DNA of 64,000 bases from positions 992,001 to 1,056,000 of the forward strand of contig NZ_CAJHBK010000001.1 in assembly GCF_904846615.1 (NCBI RefSeq), in the 5' to 3' direction. A model generated the notes under the pieces. It did no database searches, had not been told where the DNA came from, and was given only the letters and a program-made list of their open reading frames with translations. Below, in pieces: positions 27,767-37,506 of the stretch. This DNA is from Psychrobacter sp. JCM 18902 (GTDB lineage Bacteria > Pseudomonadota > Gammaproteobacteria > Pseudomonadales > Moraxellaceae). How positions within the stretch are numbered: position 1 is the stretch's first letter; each line of letters begins with the position of its first letter. A program made the translations under genes and the position numbers.

Positions 27767-28525
27767 TTGAGAAATTTGATAAAAGGATTTGTTAAGTGGG
27801 TTATCGCAGGTATTGGTCTTGGGATAGGACTTTTTATTGTCCTAGTGGCTATAACACTTTGGGATAAAAAGGATAAACAAGACACATCGGACGACACTAC
27901 AGCGGTATTGAGTAACGACACTGACAATGCTCGAAAAGAGAATAATGAGTCGTTTAACCTCCAGTTTACGGTCGAAGATCAAGACGTACCAGCAGGGTAT
28001 AAGTTGACTGAGGATGGAAGCCTCATGTTGGATGCGCCCATTATGGGCATGGAGTGGGAGAGTATAGTGGACGAGAATGTCACTACTGAACCACGAATTT
28101 ACGAACCTTTTATGATCTATCAATGCATCACAGAAGAGGGTGAGCATTTACGTTTGGATGTGATTAATAGCGATATTGGTTATATGCTCAAGTATTATTT
28201 CGCCACCCAAGGCAATCCTTTAAGATTAGAGGCGCAGCAAGCGACTGAGGATACCTATTATGCGATTCTTTCTAATGGTACTAATCTCGTTATGCGGGAT
28301 CCGAATAATTACTATGAGATGACACAGTTTGAAGATAGCGATACCTCTTTTTATATTATTAATGCCATTACTGGTCAGGAGATGAATCATTTTTCTTGTG
28401 AGAATAACTCGATTGAAAAGGATCAGTATGCTTTGATTGCTCAGATGGAGCCAGAACATTTTAAATTTAAGCCTGTGACTAATGAGCTTAGAAATATTTT
28501 GACTGAGCGTTTTGAAAATAGGTAA
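27767..28525 (+). CDS. Uncharacterised membrane-anchored protein
   Basis: This 252-residue protein has one N-terminal membrane helix (about 8-30, WVIAGIGLGIGLFIVLVAITLW), a charged linker, and a soluble domain of about 190 residues with mixed strands and helices. The soluble domain contains only two cysteines (YQCITEE and HFSCENN), which could form a disulphide if it is periplasmic. I recognise no family. The start appears to be TTG, with TAGGACTGGCAGG upstream. No ATG exists near the membrane helix. Confidence 0.65.
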   Translation: MRNLIKGFVKWVIAGIGLGIGLFIVLVAITLWDKKDKQDTSDDTTAVLSNDTDNARKENNESFNLQFTVEDQDVPAGYKLTEDGSLMLDAPIMGMEWESIVDENVTTEPRIYEPFMIYQCITEEGEHLRLDVINSDIGYMLKYYFATQGNPLRLEAQQATEDTYYAILSNGTNLVMRDPNNYYEMTQFEDSDTSFYIINAITGQEMNHFSCENNSIEKDQYALIAQMEPEHFKFKPVTNELRNILTERFENR

Positions 28526-28627
28526 TAGCCTGCATAGTTGCTAGGCAAACACTACAACTACCTTGAATCACGCCCAAATTACCCTCATAATCTAACCACT
28601 TCCAAACAATAAATAGCCTAAGTGAAT

Positions 28628-31600
28628 ATGCCGAATACTTTTAAGAGTACCTCAAATATACCGACTGAAAACAATGCCAATGGGTTTAAATCCGATGAAT
28701 TAAGTAAGTTAACAAACCCAAATAATGATAATTCAAATATGACAGAGAACAGTAATAAAGCGTCTTCACAACCTGATATGGTTGCTGATTTACCAGTACT
28801 CGCTAAAGACAGTTATTATTTAAGTCGTCTCGAGCGTGAGCTGGCAAGGGCTGCTGTGGCTAAAAATAAAAAAGATTTTGACGATAAAGCCAATGATGGG
28901 CTAACTAAAAAACGTGCGCAGTATGAAAAAATCAAGACACGCTCACAGCAAGCGGTGCAGGCACGTATGGATAGCATTCCAGAAAAACTGGCAGAAAAAC
29001 TGAATCTTGATTTGCCCGTCAGTCAACGTGCAGAAGATTTAGTACAGGCAATTATTGATCACCAAGTCATTATTGTTGCAGGGGAGACGGGTTCTGGTAA
29101 GACGACGCAATTGCCCAAGCTGGCAATGCTGGCAGGTCGCGGTATCACTGGGCAGATAGGGCATACCCAGCCTCGAAGATTGGCCGCGCGCAGTGTGGCA
29201 AACCGTATCGCTGAAGAATTGGGCGAGCAGCTCGGTAATACTGTCAGCTTCAAGATTCGCTTTAATGAGCAGGGTACGGCGCAATCTGTTGTTAAGCTCA
29301 TGACCGATGGTATCTTACTGGCTGAATTAGGTCACGATAGATTCTTGAGTAAATACGATACCATCATTATTGATGAGGCGCATGAACGTAGCTTAAACAT
29401 TGATTTCATTATGGGTTATCTGAAAAAGCTACTGCCCAAACGTCCTGATTTAAAAGTCATTATTACCTCAGCAACACTAGATACTAGACGCTTTAGTGAA
29501 TACTTTAGTCGTTATGATAATAAGCTCAAGCGCAACGTACCTGCACCTATTTTCAATGTCGAAGGTCGTAGTTTTCCAGTGGAAGTTCGTTACCGTCCCC
29601 TCACTGATGAGCCAGTGAACAGCTCGGATGATGACAGCTACGATGACTTTGAAGAAAATCTGCCACGTGCGGTCGTTGCCGCCGTCGAAGAATGCTTTGG
29701 CGATGCACAGAATAAAGGTCATGCTGACCAAGCAGACATCTTGATATTTGCCGCCACAGAAGCGGAGATTCGTGAGCTACAAGAGGTGCTTGAGCGTCAT
29801 GGGCCAAAGCATACAGAAGTATTGCCACTATTTGCACGGCAGACTTATGAAGAGCAGCAGCGTATCTTTCAGCCCTCAGGTCGTGGTCGGCGTATCGTTA
29901 TCGCGACCAACGTTGCCGAGACTGCGCTGACCGTACCGGGTATCCGCTATGTGATTGATTTGGGTTTTGCGCGGATTTCTCGTTATTCGTATCGCTCACG
30001 CGTACAGCGTCTACCCATTGAGGCAATCTCGCAAGCGGCTGCCAATCAGCGTAAAGGTCGCTGTGGTCGTGTCGCACCAGGGGTTTGTATTCGTCTGTAT
30101 AGCGAAGAGGACTTTACCGGTCGTCCAGAATTTACCGAACCTGAGATTTTACGGACCAATCTTGCATCCGTTATTTTACAGATGGCCAATCTGCGCTTAG
30201 GTAGTGTTGATGATTTTGCCTTTATCGAGCCACCCGATAGCCGCTTGGTTACTGATGGGCATAAATTGCTTGATGAGTTAGGCGCGATTACCTCTAAAAA
30301 TGAAGTAACTGCTGCTCATCAAAACAATAAGCCAAAACCAAAAAAAGGTCTCGACCATTTAAGCCTGACGCCAACTGGACAAAAAATGGCGCGTATGCCA
30401 ATCGATCCAAGGCTAGCACGTATGTTGGTTGCGGGCAGTGATTTTGATTGTATCCGTGAGATGCTGATTGTAGTAGCGGCTCTTGCTGTACAGGATCCAC
30501 GCGAGCGTCCTGCCAATAAACGTCAGCAAGCCGATCAAAAGCATGCGGAATTTCGTCAAGATGATTCTGACTTTTTATTCTATTTGAGTCTGTGGAAAGC
30601 ATTATTTGAAAAAGATGAAGATGGCAATAAGCTGTCTGGCAATCAGCGTAAGAATTTTACCAAGAAAAACTATCTGAGCTTCCCGCGTGTACGTGAGTGG
30701 AATCAAACCCATCGTCAGTTAGTACAAATGGTCACAGACCTTAAGCTGACGGATGTTAAAGAGGCAAAAGCTTCCGATAAAGGAACCGATAAAAATGCTT
30801 CGTTAGAAAACATGACCAGCGACCCTACCGCGATCGAAGATGAAGAACTTAAAGCGGTTAAATATGCCAATTTACACCGCGCATTATTGACAGGTCTATT
30901 GTCTACGATTGCGCATAAAACTGAGAATCGCGGTGAATACTTAGCGGCTCGCCAGCAAAAAGCCAAAATATTCCCAGCCAGTACGGTATTTAAACAAGTA
31001 CCACCTTGGGTCATGGCTTTTGAAGTGGTTGAAACCTCACAAGTCTTTATGCGCACTGTTGCCAAAATTGAACCAGAATGGATTATCTCAGCGGCAGGCG
31101 ACTTATTAAAATACCATTACTTTGAGCCGCATTGGTCGAAGAAGACTGGACGAGTGAAAGCCTATGCGCAGATTAGTCTGTTTGGGCTGATTATTATTAG
31201 TAAACAGCTGACGAACTATGAGCAAGTGAACTTGGCTGAGTCGCGAGAAATCTTTATCCGTGATGGTTTGGTGACCGGTAATTTAGGGCGTCAAGCGCCA
31301 TTTTTACAGCATAATATGGATAAAATTGCTGATATTGAACGCATTGAAGATAAGTTACGTCGCCGTGATTTGTTGGTTGATGAAGAAGCGCTGTATCAGT
31401 TTTATGATAAAAAAATACCTGAGCATATTGCCAGTCGCAAAGCCTTTGAAGATTGGCGTGCCGAGGTTGAAAAAACCGATACCAAATATCTATTTTTTAC
31501 CGATGATGACGTGCTCAATAGCCAAGCACCGACCACAGGCGATTTTCCAGAAGTGTGGAAATTAGGTGATCTAAAACTACCGCTACGTTATGTCTTTGAT

Positions 31601-32926
31601 CCGTCCAGTGAGGATGATGGCGTGACCATTCGTGTGCCACTTGCCGCGCTACCGCAGCTTGATGCGATTGAGCTATTGTGGGGTGTTCCTGGTTGGCGCT
31701 ATGAGCTGGTATTGCAATTGCTCAAGTCACTACCAAAGGATATCCGCCGTCAAATTGTACCGATTCCTGATATAGCCGATAGCTTGTTTGATGAACTACA
31801 ACCTGCTGGTGGACAAGGATTGCTCAAGCAGCTTTGCCAAGCGCTCAACCGTCGCGGCGTTATGTCAGTGACGCCTGATAGCTTTAATCCCTCTAGCATT
31901 GATCGCTATTTGCAGCCGCAAATTTGTGTGGTTGATGACAAAAACCGCATTATCGAAAAGGGTCGTGACCTGCAAACCCTACAGATTCGTCATGCTCAAG
32001 AGACCCGCCAAGCGGTGAATGAGCAGCAAGGTACGCATACTGAATTCCCTGAGCATTTTGCCTTTAGCAAAAATCATCATAGTGCAGGCGTGGTGATGAA
32101 GCAGTTTGCTGCGCTCGTAGCAGATGCGTCAGGTGAAGCGGTATCTATCCATCAATATACCGATGTCAATGCAGCGTTACAGGCACACCGTATCGGGGTT
32201 TTGACCTTGATAAAAGGTAAGCTTGGTGCGAAGAAAAAACAGCTGACCAGCCAAATTGATAAGATATTCAAATTGGCATTTGCACCACTTGGTGATATGG
32301 AGAAGCTAAAAACCATCGTCATCGACGCGGCATTGGACGCGTCGCTTGAAGAGCATTATGTGTTATTTGACCACAGTGCTGATTTGCCTGAAAGCGCTGA
32401 TGATACTGCCGTAGCGCTTGCTGAAGAATTACCCTTTACGCCAGAAGAGTACGAGAAAACCTTGGAAGTGGTGTCGGTTAACTTTCTATTGACGGGGCAA
32501 AACGTTATAAAAATCCTTAAAAATGTCTATACTCGCTGGCAGCGTATTCGCCAAAGCTTACTCATGCTCGATCGAGAGGTATTTGGTGAGTCTATCGAAG
32601 ATATCGAAGACCAATTAGAAGACTTACACTTGGCTGATTTTGTTTATCGCATGGATTATAGCCATTGGCAGCAGTATCCGCGCTATCTCGAGGCGCTGGA
32701 GATTCGTATTGAACGGCTTGAGCACAATCTCGAATCTGATCTCGAAGGAGTATACGCGCTTGATGTGCATATGGAGCGGTTGGCAAATCGTGCCCATGAT
32801 AAAGCCATTAGTGAGTACCGCTGGATGGTCGAGGAGTATCGTATTCAGCTATTCGCGCAACCGATGAAAACCCGCATGGCAGTGTCACCGAAGCGCCTAA
32901 GCAAGATGTGGGATAAAATGAGTTAA
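28628..32926 (+). CDS. hrpA: ATP-dependent RNA helicase HrpA
   Basis: HrpA is a DEAH-box RNA helicase of about 1432 residues, implicated in mRNA processing and in rescue of stalled ribosomes. Motif I GETGSGKTT lies near residue 153, DEAH near 248, SAT near 280, and motif VI QRKGRCGR near 473. The C-terminal DUF3418 region, with PLAALPQLDAIELLWGVPGWR and LLKSLPKDIRRQIVPIPD, is typical. An 80-residue Asn/Ser-rich leader precedes the core, and a charged insert with ASDKGTDKNASLENMTSDP interrupts the middle. The frame also has a GTG at 28622. Neither start has a clear SD, and ATG 28739 is possible. Confidence 0.95.
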   Translation: MPNTFKSTSNIPTENNANGFKSDELSKLTNPNNDNSNMTENSNKASSQPDMVADLPVLAKDSYYLSRLERELARAAVAKNKKDFDDKANDGLTKKRAQYEKIKTRSQQAVQARMDSIPEKLAEKLNLDLPVSQRAEDLVQAIIDHQVIIVAGETGSGKTTQLPKLAMLAGRGITGQIGHTQPRRLAARSVANRIAEELGEQLGNTVSFKIRFNEQGTAQSVVKLMTDGILLAELGHDRFLSKYDTIIIDEAHERSLNIDFIMGYLKKLLPKRPDLKVIITSATLDTRRFSEYFSRYDNKLKRNVPAPIFNVEGRSFPVEVRYRPLTDEPVNSSDDDSYDDFEENLPRAVVAAVEECFGDAQNKGHADQADILIFAATEAEIRELQEVLERHGPKHTEVLPLFARQTYEEQQRIFQPSGRGRRIVIATNVAETALTVPGIRYVIDLGFARISRYSYRSRVQRLPIEAISQAAANQRKGRCGRVAPGVCIRLYSEEDFTGRPEFTEPEILRTNLASVILQMANLRLGSVDDFAFIEPPDSRLVTDGHKLLDELGAITSKNEVTAAHQNNKPKPKKGLDHLSLTPTGQKMARMPIDPRLARMLVAGSDFDCIREMLIVVAALAVQDPRERPANKRQQADQKHAEFRQDDSDFLFYLSLWKALFEKDEDGNKLSGNQRKNFTKKNYLSFPRVREWNQTHRQLVQMVTDLKLTDVKEAKASDKGTDKNASLENMTSDPTAIEDEELKAVKYANLHRALLTGLLSTIAHKTENRGEYLAARQQKAKIFPASTVFKQVPPWVMAFEVVETSQVFMRTVAKIEPEWIISAAGDLLKYHYFEPHWSKKTGRVKAYAQISLFGLIIISKQLTNYEQVNLAESREIFIRDGLVTGNLGRQAPFLQHNMDKIADIERIEDKLRRRDLLVDEEALYQFYDKKIPEHIASRKAFEDWRAEVEKTDTKYLFFTDDDVLNSQAPTTGDFPEVWKLGDLKLPLRYVFDPSSEDDGVTIRVPLAALPQLDAIELLWGVPGWRYELVLQLLKSLPKDIRRQIVPIPDIADSLFDELQPAGGQGLLKQLCQALNRRGVMSVTPDSFNPSSIDRYLQPQICVVDDKNRIIEKGRDLQTLQIRHAQETRQAVNEQQGTHTEFPEHFAFSKNHHSAGVVMKQFAALVADASGEAVSIHQYTDVNAALQAHRIGVLTLIKGKLGAKKKQLTSQIDKIFKLAFAPLGDMEKLKTIVIDAALDASLEEHYVLFDHSADLPESADDTAVALAEELPFTPEEYEKTLEVVSVNFLLTGQNVIKILKNVYTRWQRIRQSLLMLDREVFGESIEDIEDQLEDLHLADFVYRMDYSHWQQYPRYLEALEIRIERLEHNLESDLEGVYALDVHMERLANRAHDKAISEYRWMVEEYRIQLFAQPMKTRMAVSPKRLSKMWDKMS

Positions 32927-33091
32927 GGATCGATTTGAGTTTTAAAACTTGCTAATTGACAATTGTCTTGTATAACTCTTTTATTTAGTCGATAATATTT
33001 GATTAAATCAAAGAGCTATTATTTTTTATACCAGAGTTTTTTGGTCGTTACTTAATATATTGATGTAGGTTTTTGAGCAGGATAAAAAATA

Positions 33092-33460
33092 ATGATTAAA
33101 GGTAGATTGATAATATTAGGATTTGCATCAACTATATTTATGAGTACGGGCTGTGATGAGACACAAGCCAGTAATAATGAAAATGTGAAGGTATTCGCGC
33201 CAACAAGCGTAGAAAAAGAAGTGCAGTTACGCGGTAAGTTTAAAAGAAGCTTTGAGGTTCATGAGTTCGTTTCTGATAACATCATTTACTATGTATCAGA
33301 TCCACAGCAGTTATTGATTGAAAATTCGAAAAGTCTCAATCAAAAAGGTTATTACAAATATTTCGAAACTTGCGTCATTGGTAACATTAGCCCCATCGGT
33401 CAATACGGGCCTCTAGGCAAATATCAAAATCAAATAACTATTCGTGAAATTTGCTCGTAG
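33092..33460 (+). CDS. Small putative lipoprotein, 122 aa
   Basis: The signal peptide IILGFASTIFMSTGC ends in a lipobox-like STGC (Cys21). The mature part is about 100 residues with a beta-rich look (FKRSFEVHEFVSDNIIYYVSDP) and two more cysteines near the end. AGGA precedes the ATG by 9 nt. I recognise no family. It is a single gene with a possible terminator downstream. Confidence 0.65.
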   Translation: MIKGRLIILGFASTIFMSTGCDETQASNNENVKVFAPTSVEKEVQLRGKFKRSFEVHEFVSDNIIYYVSDPQQLLIENSKSLNQKGYYKYFETCVIGNISPIGQYGPLGKYQNQITIREICS

Positions 33461-33530
33461 CTTTGATAGAGTAGGTTATCGTATGGATATCCTACTGATT
33501 TTAAGTAATTAACCCTCACTCACTATCGAT

Positions 33531-33571
33531 AAAAAGTCTGGATTAGCAATTGCTAACTCAGCCTTTTTTTT
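33531..33571 (+). terminator. Probable terminator after the small lipoprotein gene
   Basis: An imperfect hairpin centred on TTAGC-AATT-GCTAA, extended by CTG/CAG, ends in eight T residues. Confidence 0.6.
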
Positions 33572-33672
33572 GAGTGTCATTGTTTTTTTGCGATGGATAA
33601 ATCTTTTATGAAACAAAAAAGCGAAGGTGGCGTCATATGACCTTTGCTCTAAAATTTAGCACCTGAGTAAAA

Positions 33673-34001
33673 TTAGTGACTGATCTTTTCTGTCAGCACA
33701 CCCATACTATAAAGCACGAATGCTATAACGGTCAGTGCTACAATAAATGGCGTGAGTATCCAAATCACCACGTTGATCAATAATGAGGGCAATAATCCAT
33801 TAAATAATACCGTGTTTGGTGTAAAAAGTCCGTCATGACATCGACTGAACGCTTAGCTACGGGGAATAACAAGGTGCTTAGTGCCAGCATATAAATATAC
33901 TTGCTAAAACCAGGGTCGCTCATGACCACCATAAAATAAAATACCAAAAAGTAAGTGACACCCAATGCCCAGCATTTGAGAGTATAGCTTAAACGAATCA
34001 T
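33673..34001 (-). pseudogene. Small four-helix membrane protein, frameshifted
   Basis: The frame from 34001 starts MIRLSYTLKCWALGVTYFLV and stops after 74 codons at 33777. The last 16 codons look random. A -1 shift at the T5 run of GACTTTTTACACC (about 33825) instead continues as FTPNTVLFNGLLPSLLINVV and on to IWILTPFIVALTVIAFVL, with a natural end TEKISH at 33673. The restored protein is about 109 residues with four hydrophobic helices. An inactivating indel, a homopolymer sequencing error or recoding are all possible. The shifted region does not contain an ideal tandem slippery heptamer. Family unknown. Confidence 0.6.
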
Positions 34002-34293
34002 ATTAGTGCCTCCCGAAATATTCTGACGATCACACGTAGAAAAATTATCATAATAGTTGCAAAATTATGAATATATAATATATGTTATAATATGAATATA
34101 TAGATCAAGTCAACTGTTTTTTTCTTGAGTAAGATATTTCGTCGTTTGTTCGGATGGAAAGAGGGAGGGTGTAGGAATCTGCTAAACAGATAATTACATT
34201 GTGTACGCAGTTGCTTATGAAGCTGTCAAGGCGCAGAGGAATTGCTTTAGTCAGAAACCATTATAGTAGGGGCATTATGGTAGAAGCATCATG

Positions 34294-35151
34294 TTAGACA
34301 TTTAACTCACTGCTTGGATTTACTCCAAATAACCGCTTATATTCACGGCTAAATTGGCTGGGACTTTCATAGCCTACTTGCATGGCGATTTGCGATACTT
34401 GTGCCTCGCCGAGTTGAATCAGCTGCCGCGCTTTCATCAATCGTAGGCTTTTTTGATATTGAAGCGGGCTTAGTTGAGTGATTTCTTTAAAATGTTGATG
34501 AAATCCCGACACACTCATACCGCATCGACTGGCCAAATCTTCTATGATGACGGGCTCTTCTAAATGCGCTTTTAGCCAATCGGTAGCTTGGGCAATACGG
34601 TGGGTGTGACTGCCGTTAACCACCAGTTGCCGAAACTTATGACCTTGCTGTGCTGCGAGTAGCCGATAATAAATCTCTTGCTGGATTAAAGGTGATAAAA
34701 AATCTATGTCACTTGGATAATTAAGCAAGTCTATCAGCCGTTCGAATGCAGTTAATATGGTGTCTTCTAACGGCCATTTTATACCTTGATGCTCATAATC
34801 GGCATTTTTCTGAGGTGGTATTTGTGCCATGACTTCACGAATGAGCGCTAGATTTAATTTCATAGACAATACGATGACAGGCTTCTCTACAGTGGCGTGT
34901 TTGATATGCATGCTTATAGGAATATTTACAGGGCAGAACATCAGGCTGCTGTCATCAAATTTCTGGCAATCTGTACCTAAGTAAATTTCACGCGTGCCTT
35001 GTAAGACGATACATATACTAGGGTCTTGGATATAGCTGATAGTCTTTCTTGGTCTGTCGGCACAATAAAAAAACAAGCCTGAAATGTCTGATTCGATGGT
35101 TTGGTTTTTGGGTAATATACTAAGTAGCTGCTCAACCGTTTTTGTTTTCAT
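34294..35151 (-). CDS. AraC family transcriptional regulator
   Basis: This 285-residue regulator has an AraC_N-type sensor half (about 20-170, with FFYCADRPRKTISYIQDPSICIVLQG). A C-terminal double helix-turn-helix follows (about 185-285): EDLASRCGMSVSGFHQHFKEIT, then VSQIAMQVGYESPSQFSREYKRLFG. The N-terminal half resembles regulators of aldehyde/alcohol dehydrogenase-linked genes. It is divergent from ohr, with about 180 bp between the starts, so it may control ohr, itself or both. The usual ohr regulator is the MarR-type OhrR, not AraC. Confidence 0.92.
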   Translation of the reverse strand: MKTKTVEQLLSILPKNQTIESDISGLFFYCADRPRKTISYIQDPSICIVLQGTREIYLGTDCQKFDDSSLMFCPVNIPISMHIKHATVEKPVIVLSMKLNLALIREVMAQIPPQKNADYEHQGIKWPLEDTILTAFERLIDLLNYPSDIDFLSPLIQQEIYYRLLAAQQGHKFRQLVVNGSHTHRIAQATDWLKAHLEEPVIIEDLASRCGMSVSGFHQHFKEITQLSPLQYQKSLRLMKARQLIQLGEAQVSQIAMQVGYESPSQFSREYKRLFGVNPSSELNV

Positions 35152-35333
35152 GATTTCTACTTACTTTATAATTTGCCTAATAATATAAATATTTATAGGA
35201 ATAGGCAAGGATGCTGGAGTAATGCTCTACCAGATTAGCGTGTTCACTTTTATAATGATGGTACCAAAACGCAGTAAGATTGATTTGCAGCGTATTGCCC
35301 AATACCAATAACATGCCAATCCATAAGGAATAT

Positions 35334-35750
35334 ATGATGAAAATTTTCTATAAAACGCGCGCAACGGCAACGGGTGGTCGTTCTGGTCATACAGGTCTTG
35401 ACGATGGTTCGCTAGCTTTTGATCTGGTCTCTTTTCAAGAAACAGACAAGGAAGGTGTCAATCCAGAGCAGCTTTTTGCAATGGGTTACGCGGCTTGTTT
35501 TGATAGTGCTTTAAATCTGACCGCCCAGCAAATGAAACTGCCAATCACTGCCTCAAAAACCTCGACCCAAGTGGGTATTGGTATGAAAGCCGATGGTAGA
35601 TATAACCTAGATATAGATTTGTATGTTGAATTGTCGGGTATTGATGAGGTTCAAGCGCAAACACTGGTCGAAACAGCTCATCAAGTTTGCCCATACTCTA
35701 ATGCTACTCGCGGTAATGTCGATGCACGTTTGCATGTGACCGTGGTTTAA
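35334..35750 (+). CDS. ohr: Organic hydroperoxide resistance protein, Ohr
   Basis: Ohr, 138 residues, is a thiol peroxidase of the OsmC/Ohr fold that reduces organic hydroperoxides. It fits Ohr rather than OsmC by its length, the start KIFYKTRATATGGRSGH, and both active-site cysteines in YAACFDSAL and CPYSNATRGN. The ending VDARLHVTV is standard. The frame extends 18 codons upstream to 35280, but AAGGA at 35325-35329 points to the ATG at 35334 or 35337. The gene is divergent from an AraC-type regulator. Confidence 0.95.
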   Translation: MMKIFYKTRATATGGRSGHTGLDDGSLAFDLVSFQETDKEGVNPEQLFAMGYAACFDSALNLTAQQMKLPITASKTSTQVGIGMKADGRYNLDIDLYVELSGIDEVQAQTLVETAHQVCPYSNATRGNVDARLHVTVV

Positions 35751-35845
35751 CGGTCAGCCGTAGTTAATACCTAACGACTGATTCAACAGCTGTTTCTAAT
35801 AACTATAAACAAATATAAAAACGACATGATTTTCAACTGCTTGGG

Positions 35846-35876
35846 TACATAAAGTATTCAGGCAGTTTTTTATTGA
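35846..35876 (+). terminator. Weak terminator after ohr
   Basis: AACTGC pairs with GCAGTT across a long loop, and six T residues follow. It is less convincing than the neighbouring hairpin at 35934. Confidence 0.4.
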
Positions 35877-35933
35877 GTGATTCAACGTTGATCATTAAGA
35901 TTAAATTATCAAGCATAAAAAGTTAAGCATAAA

Positions 35934-35964
35934 AAAGAGCCAGTAGTTTGACTACTGGCTCTTT
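35934..35964. terminator. Terminator between ohr and mliC
   Basis: Perfect 14-bp arms AAAGAGCCAGTAGT / ACTACTGGCTCTTT surround a 3-nt loop. On the minus strand it is followed by a T6 run, so it mainly serves the mliC-type gene, but it can stop transcripts from ohr as well. Confidence 0.85.
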
Positions 35965-36044
35965 CGTTTTCAATAGATTTGAATAAAAACATGGGTTTTA
36001 TTCAAATAACCACCACGTATTATTTACGCTTGTTTCTAGGGTTA

Positions 36045-36416
36045 TTATAGTTGGCAGTTCACTTGGTATTGTTGACCATTGTCTGATTTAATAGTCATGA
36101 TGCCGTAATCCGCTTTGGTGTGCCAATCGTAAGTGGTTTTAGGGTTAACATTATTCACATAACGAGCGCCAGAACCTGATACCGCTTGCTCCATAGTGAT
36201 TTTTGCATTGGTCAAGCCAACTTTAGGCAAGGTCACGTTTAGGTTAGCAGTTTGACCATTTGCAGTGTAAGCAGCAGTGAGTTGACCGTTGTCTTCACAA
36301 GTGAATGATTGGACTACTGGCTGAGTATTGGTCTCTGGGGTCGTAGTAGTTGGTGCATTAGTGGCGCAGGCAGACAATAATAGAGCAAAAGGTGCTACGG
36401 CTAATAATTTTTTCAT
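36045..36416 (-). CDS. mliC: MliC-type lipoprotein, putative C-type lysozyme inhibitor
   Basis: This 123-residue lipoprotein begins MKKLLAVAPFALLLSAC, with a clear lipobox LSAC (Cys17), followed by a Thr/Pro-rich tether. The domain matches MliC/PliC: FTCEDNGQLTAAY at its start, GARYVNNVNPKTTYDWHTKADYG in the inhibitory loop region and a final Cys in QVNCQL that pairs with the first. Such proteins protect the cell wall from host or competitor lysozyme. An upstream in-frame TTG at 36428 overlaps the SD GAGG, so the ATG at 36416 is the start. Confidence 0.85.
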   Translation of the reverse strand: MKKLLAVAPFALLLSACATNAPTTTTPETNTQPVVQSFTCEDNGQLTAAYTANGQTANLNVTLPKVGLTNAKITMEQAVSGSGARYVNNVNPKTTYDWHTKADYGIMTIKSDNGQQYQVNCQL

Positions 36417-36585
36417 AATATGCCTCAAAAGTATCGGTAAAAGTAGGTTGTTACTTCAAGCAACATGATACCGTAGAGAATGTAACTTCATGTTGTGTTT
36501 GAGGGCTATGGTAGTAATCTTATCTGTCTTTTTTATCACTAAGCCTCTATTAGCCTATTTATATTAAATAACGAATGAGAATATT

Positions 36586-37506
36586 TCACGTAGGGGCTTT
36601 TTCTCTATTTAAAGTAAATACCAATACTGCACCCAAGATAACCGAGCTTGCTATAACGAATGGCACGGTTAGTTGCTCAGATAAAAACACCACGCCTAAT
36701 ATCGCAGCCAGTATAGGTACACACAGTTGTACAACTGCTGCTTGGGTGTTTTTTAACAAAGGCATGGCCATATACCAGATGCTATAGCCTATACCGGATG
36801 CGATCGCTCCTGATGCACAGGCCAAAAGTACTCCCTTACTAGTGATGTCACCTAAATTGATGTTTTCCAAGCCTATATTGTCTAGATAAGTCATGCCTAT
36901 CACTAACAGTATGGGCGCTGCTATCAGACTCCGAATGAAATTAAAACCTGTGGCTCGCAGCGGTGACACGCATGATTTGCCGCGTATGCTATATATGCCC
37001 CAAGCAGCACCACTGATTGCCATAAGCTCCGCCGCTAGTAACGAAGGCACTGCTGCTGAAGGTAGCATCAAATAGACAAACCCTGCTACCGCTACGATAA
37101 ATGCCAGCCATTGTAAGCCGCTCAATTGCTCTTTTTTATAGATGCCCCAACCAATCATCGTCAGCTGAACCGCTGAAAATAGAATCAGCGCTCCTGTACC
37201 AGTATCCAACTCTACATAAGCAATCGAAAAGCATAGCGCATAAATCACTAAGCTCACGCTGCTTAACCAACTGCCTTTATCGTTTAAAATAGCAGCGTGA
37301 GCAATACTGTCAGGATCTCGCGCATGCTGTCGTAACCGATAAGCATGAATGGTCATGATAATACCTAGGCAGACAGCAGCGCTCAGCAGGCGCAGAATGG
37401 TAAAGCTCCAAGCATCTATATGACCCTCTGCTAACGCCATCCGGCAAAAGAGAGAGTTTGCAGCAAAGGCAATTAATGCAATAACGGTGTACAAGGTGGC
37501 TTTCAA
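36586..37506 (-). CDS. EamA/DMT family transporter
   Basis: This 306-residue integral membrane protein has ten predicted helices in two five-helix EamA repeats. It opens TLYTVIALIAFAANSLFCRMAL and closes AILGVVFLSEQLTVPFVIASSVILGAVLVF. DMT carriers export amino acids, nucleotides or other metabolites; the substrate is unknown here. The start is a TTG with AGGA 7 nt upstream, and there is no ATG before the first helix ends. Confidence 0.9.
   Translation of the reverse strand: MKATLYTVIALIAFAANSLFCRMALAEGHIDAWSFTILRLLSAAVCLGIIMTIHAYRLRQHARDPDSIAHAAILNDKGSWLSSVSLVIYALCFSIAYVELDTGTGALILFSAVQLTMIGWGIYKKEQLSGLQWLAFIVAVAGFVYLMLPSAAVPSLLAAELMAISGAAWGIYSIRGKSCVSPLRATGFNFIRSLIAAPILLVIGMTYLDNIGLENINLGDITSKGVLLACASGAIASGIGYSIWYMAMPLLKNTQAAVVQLCVPILAAILGVVFLSEQLTVPFVIASSVILGAVLVFTLNREKAPT

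Noticed and set aside
26639..28525. Toxin-antitoxin or defence island interpretation of the unknown gene cluster
   Set aside because: No overlap of genes, no small basic/acidic pair and no nuclease, methylase or mobile-element motif is visible.
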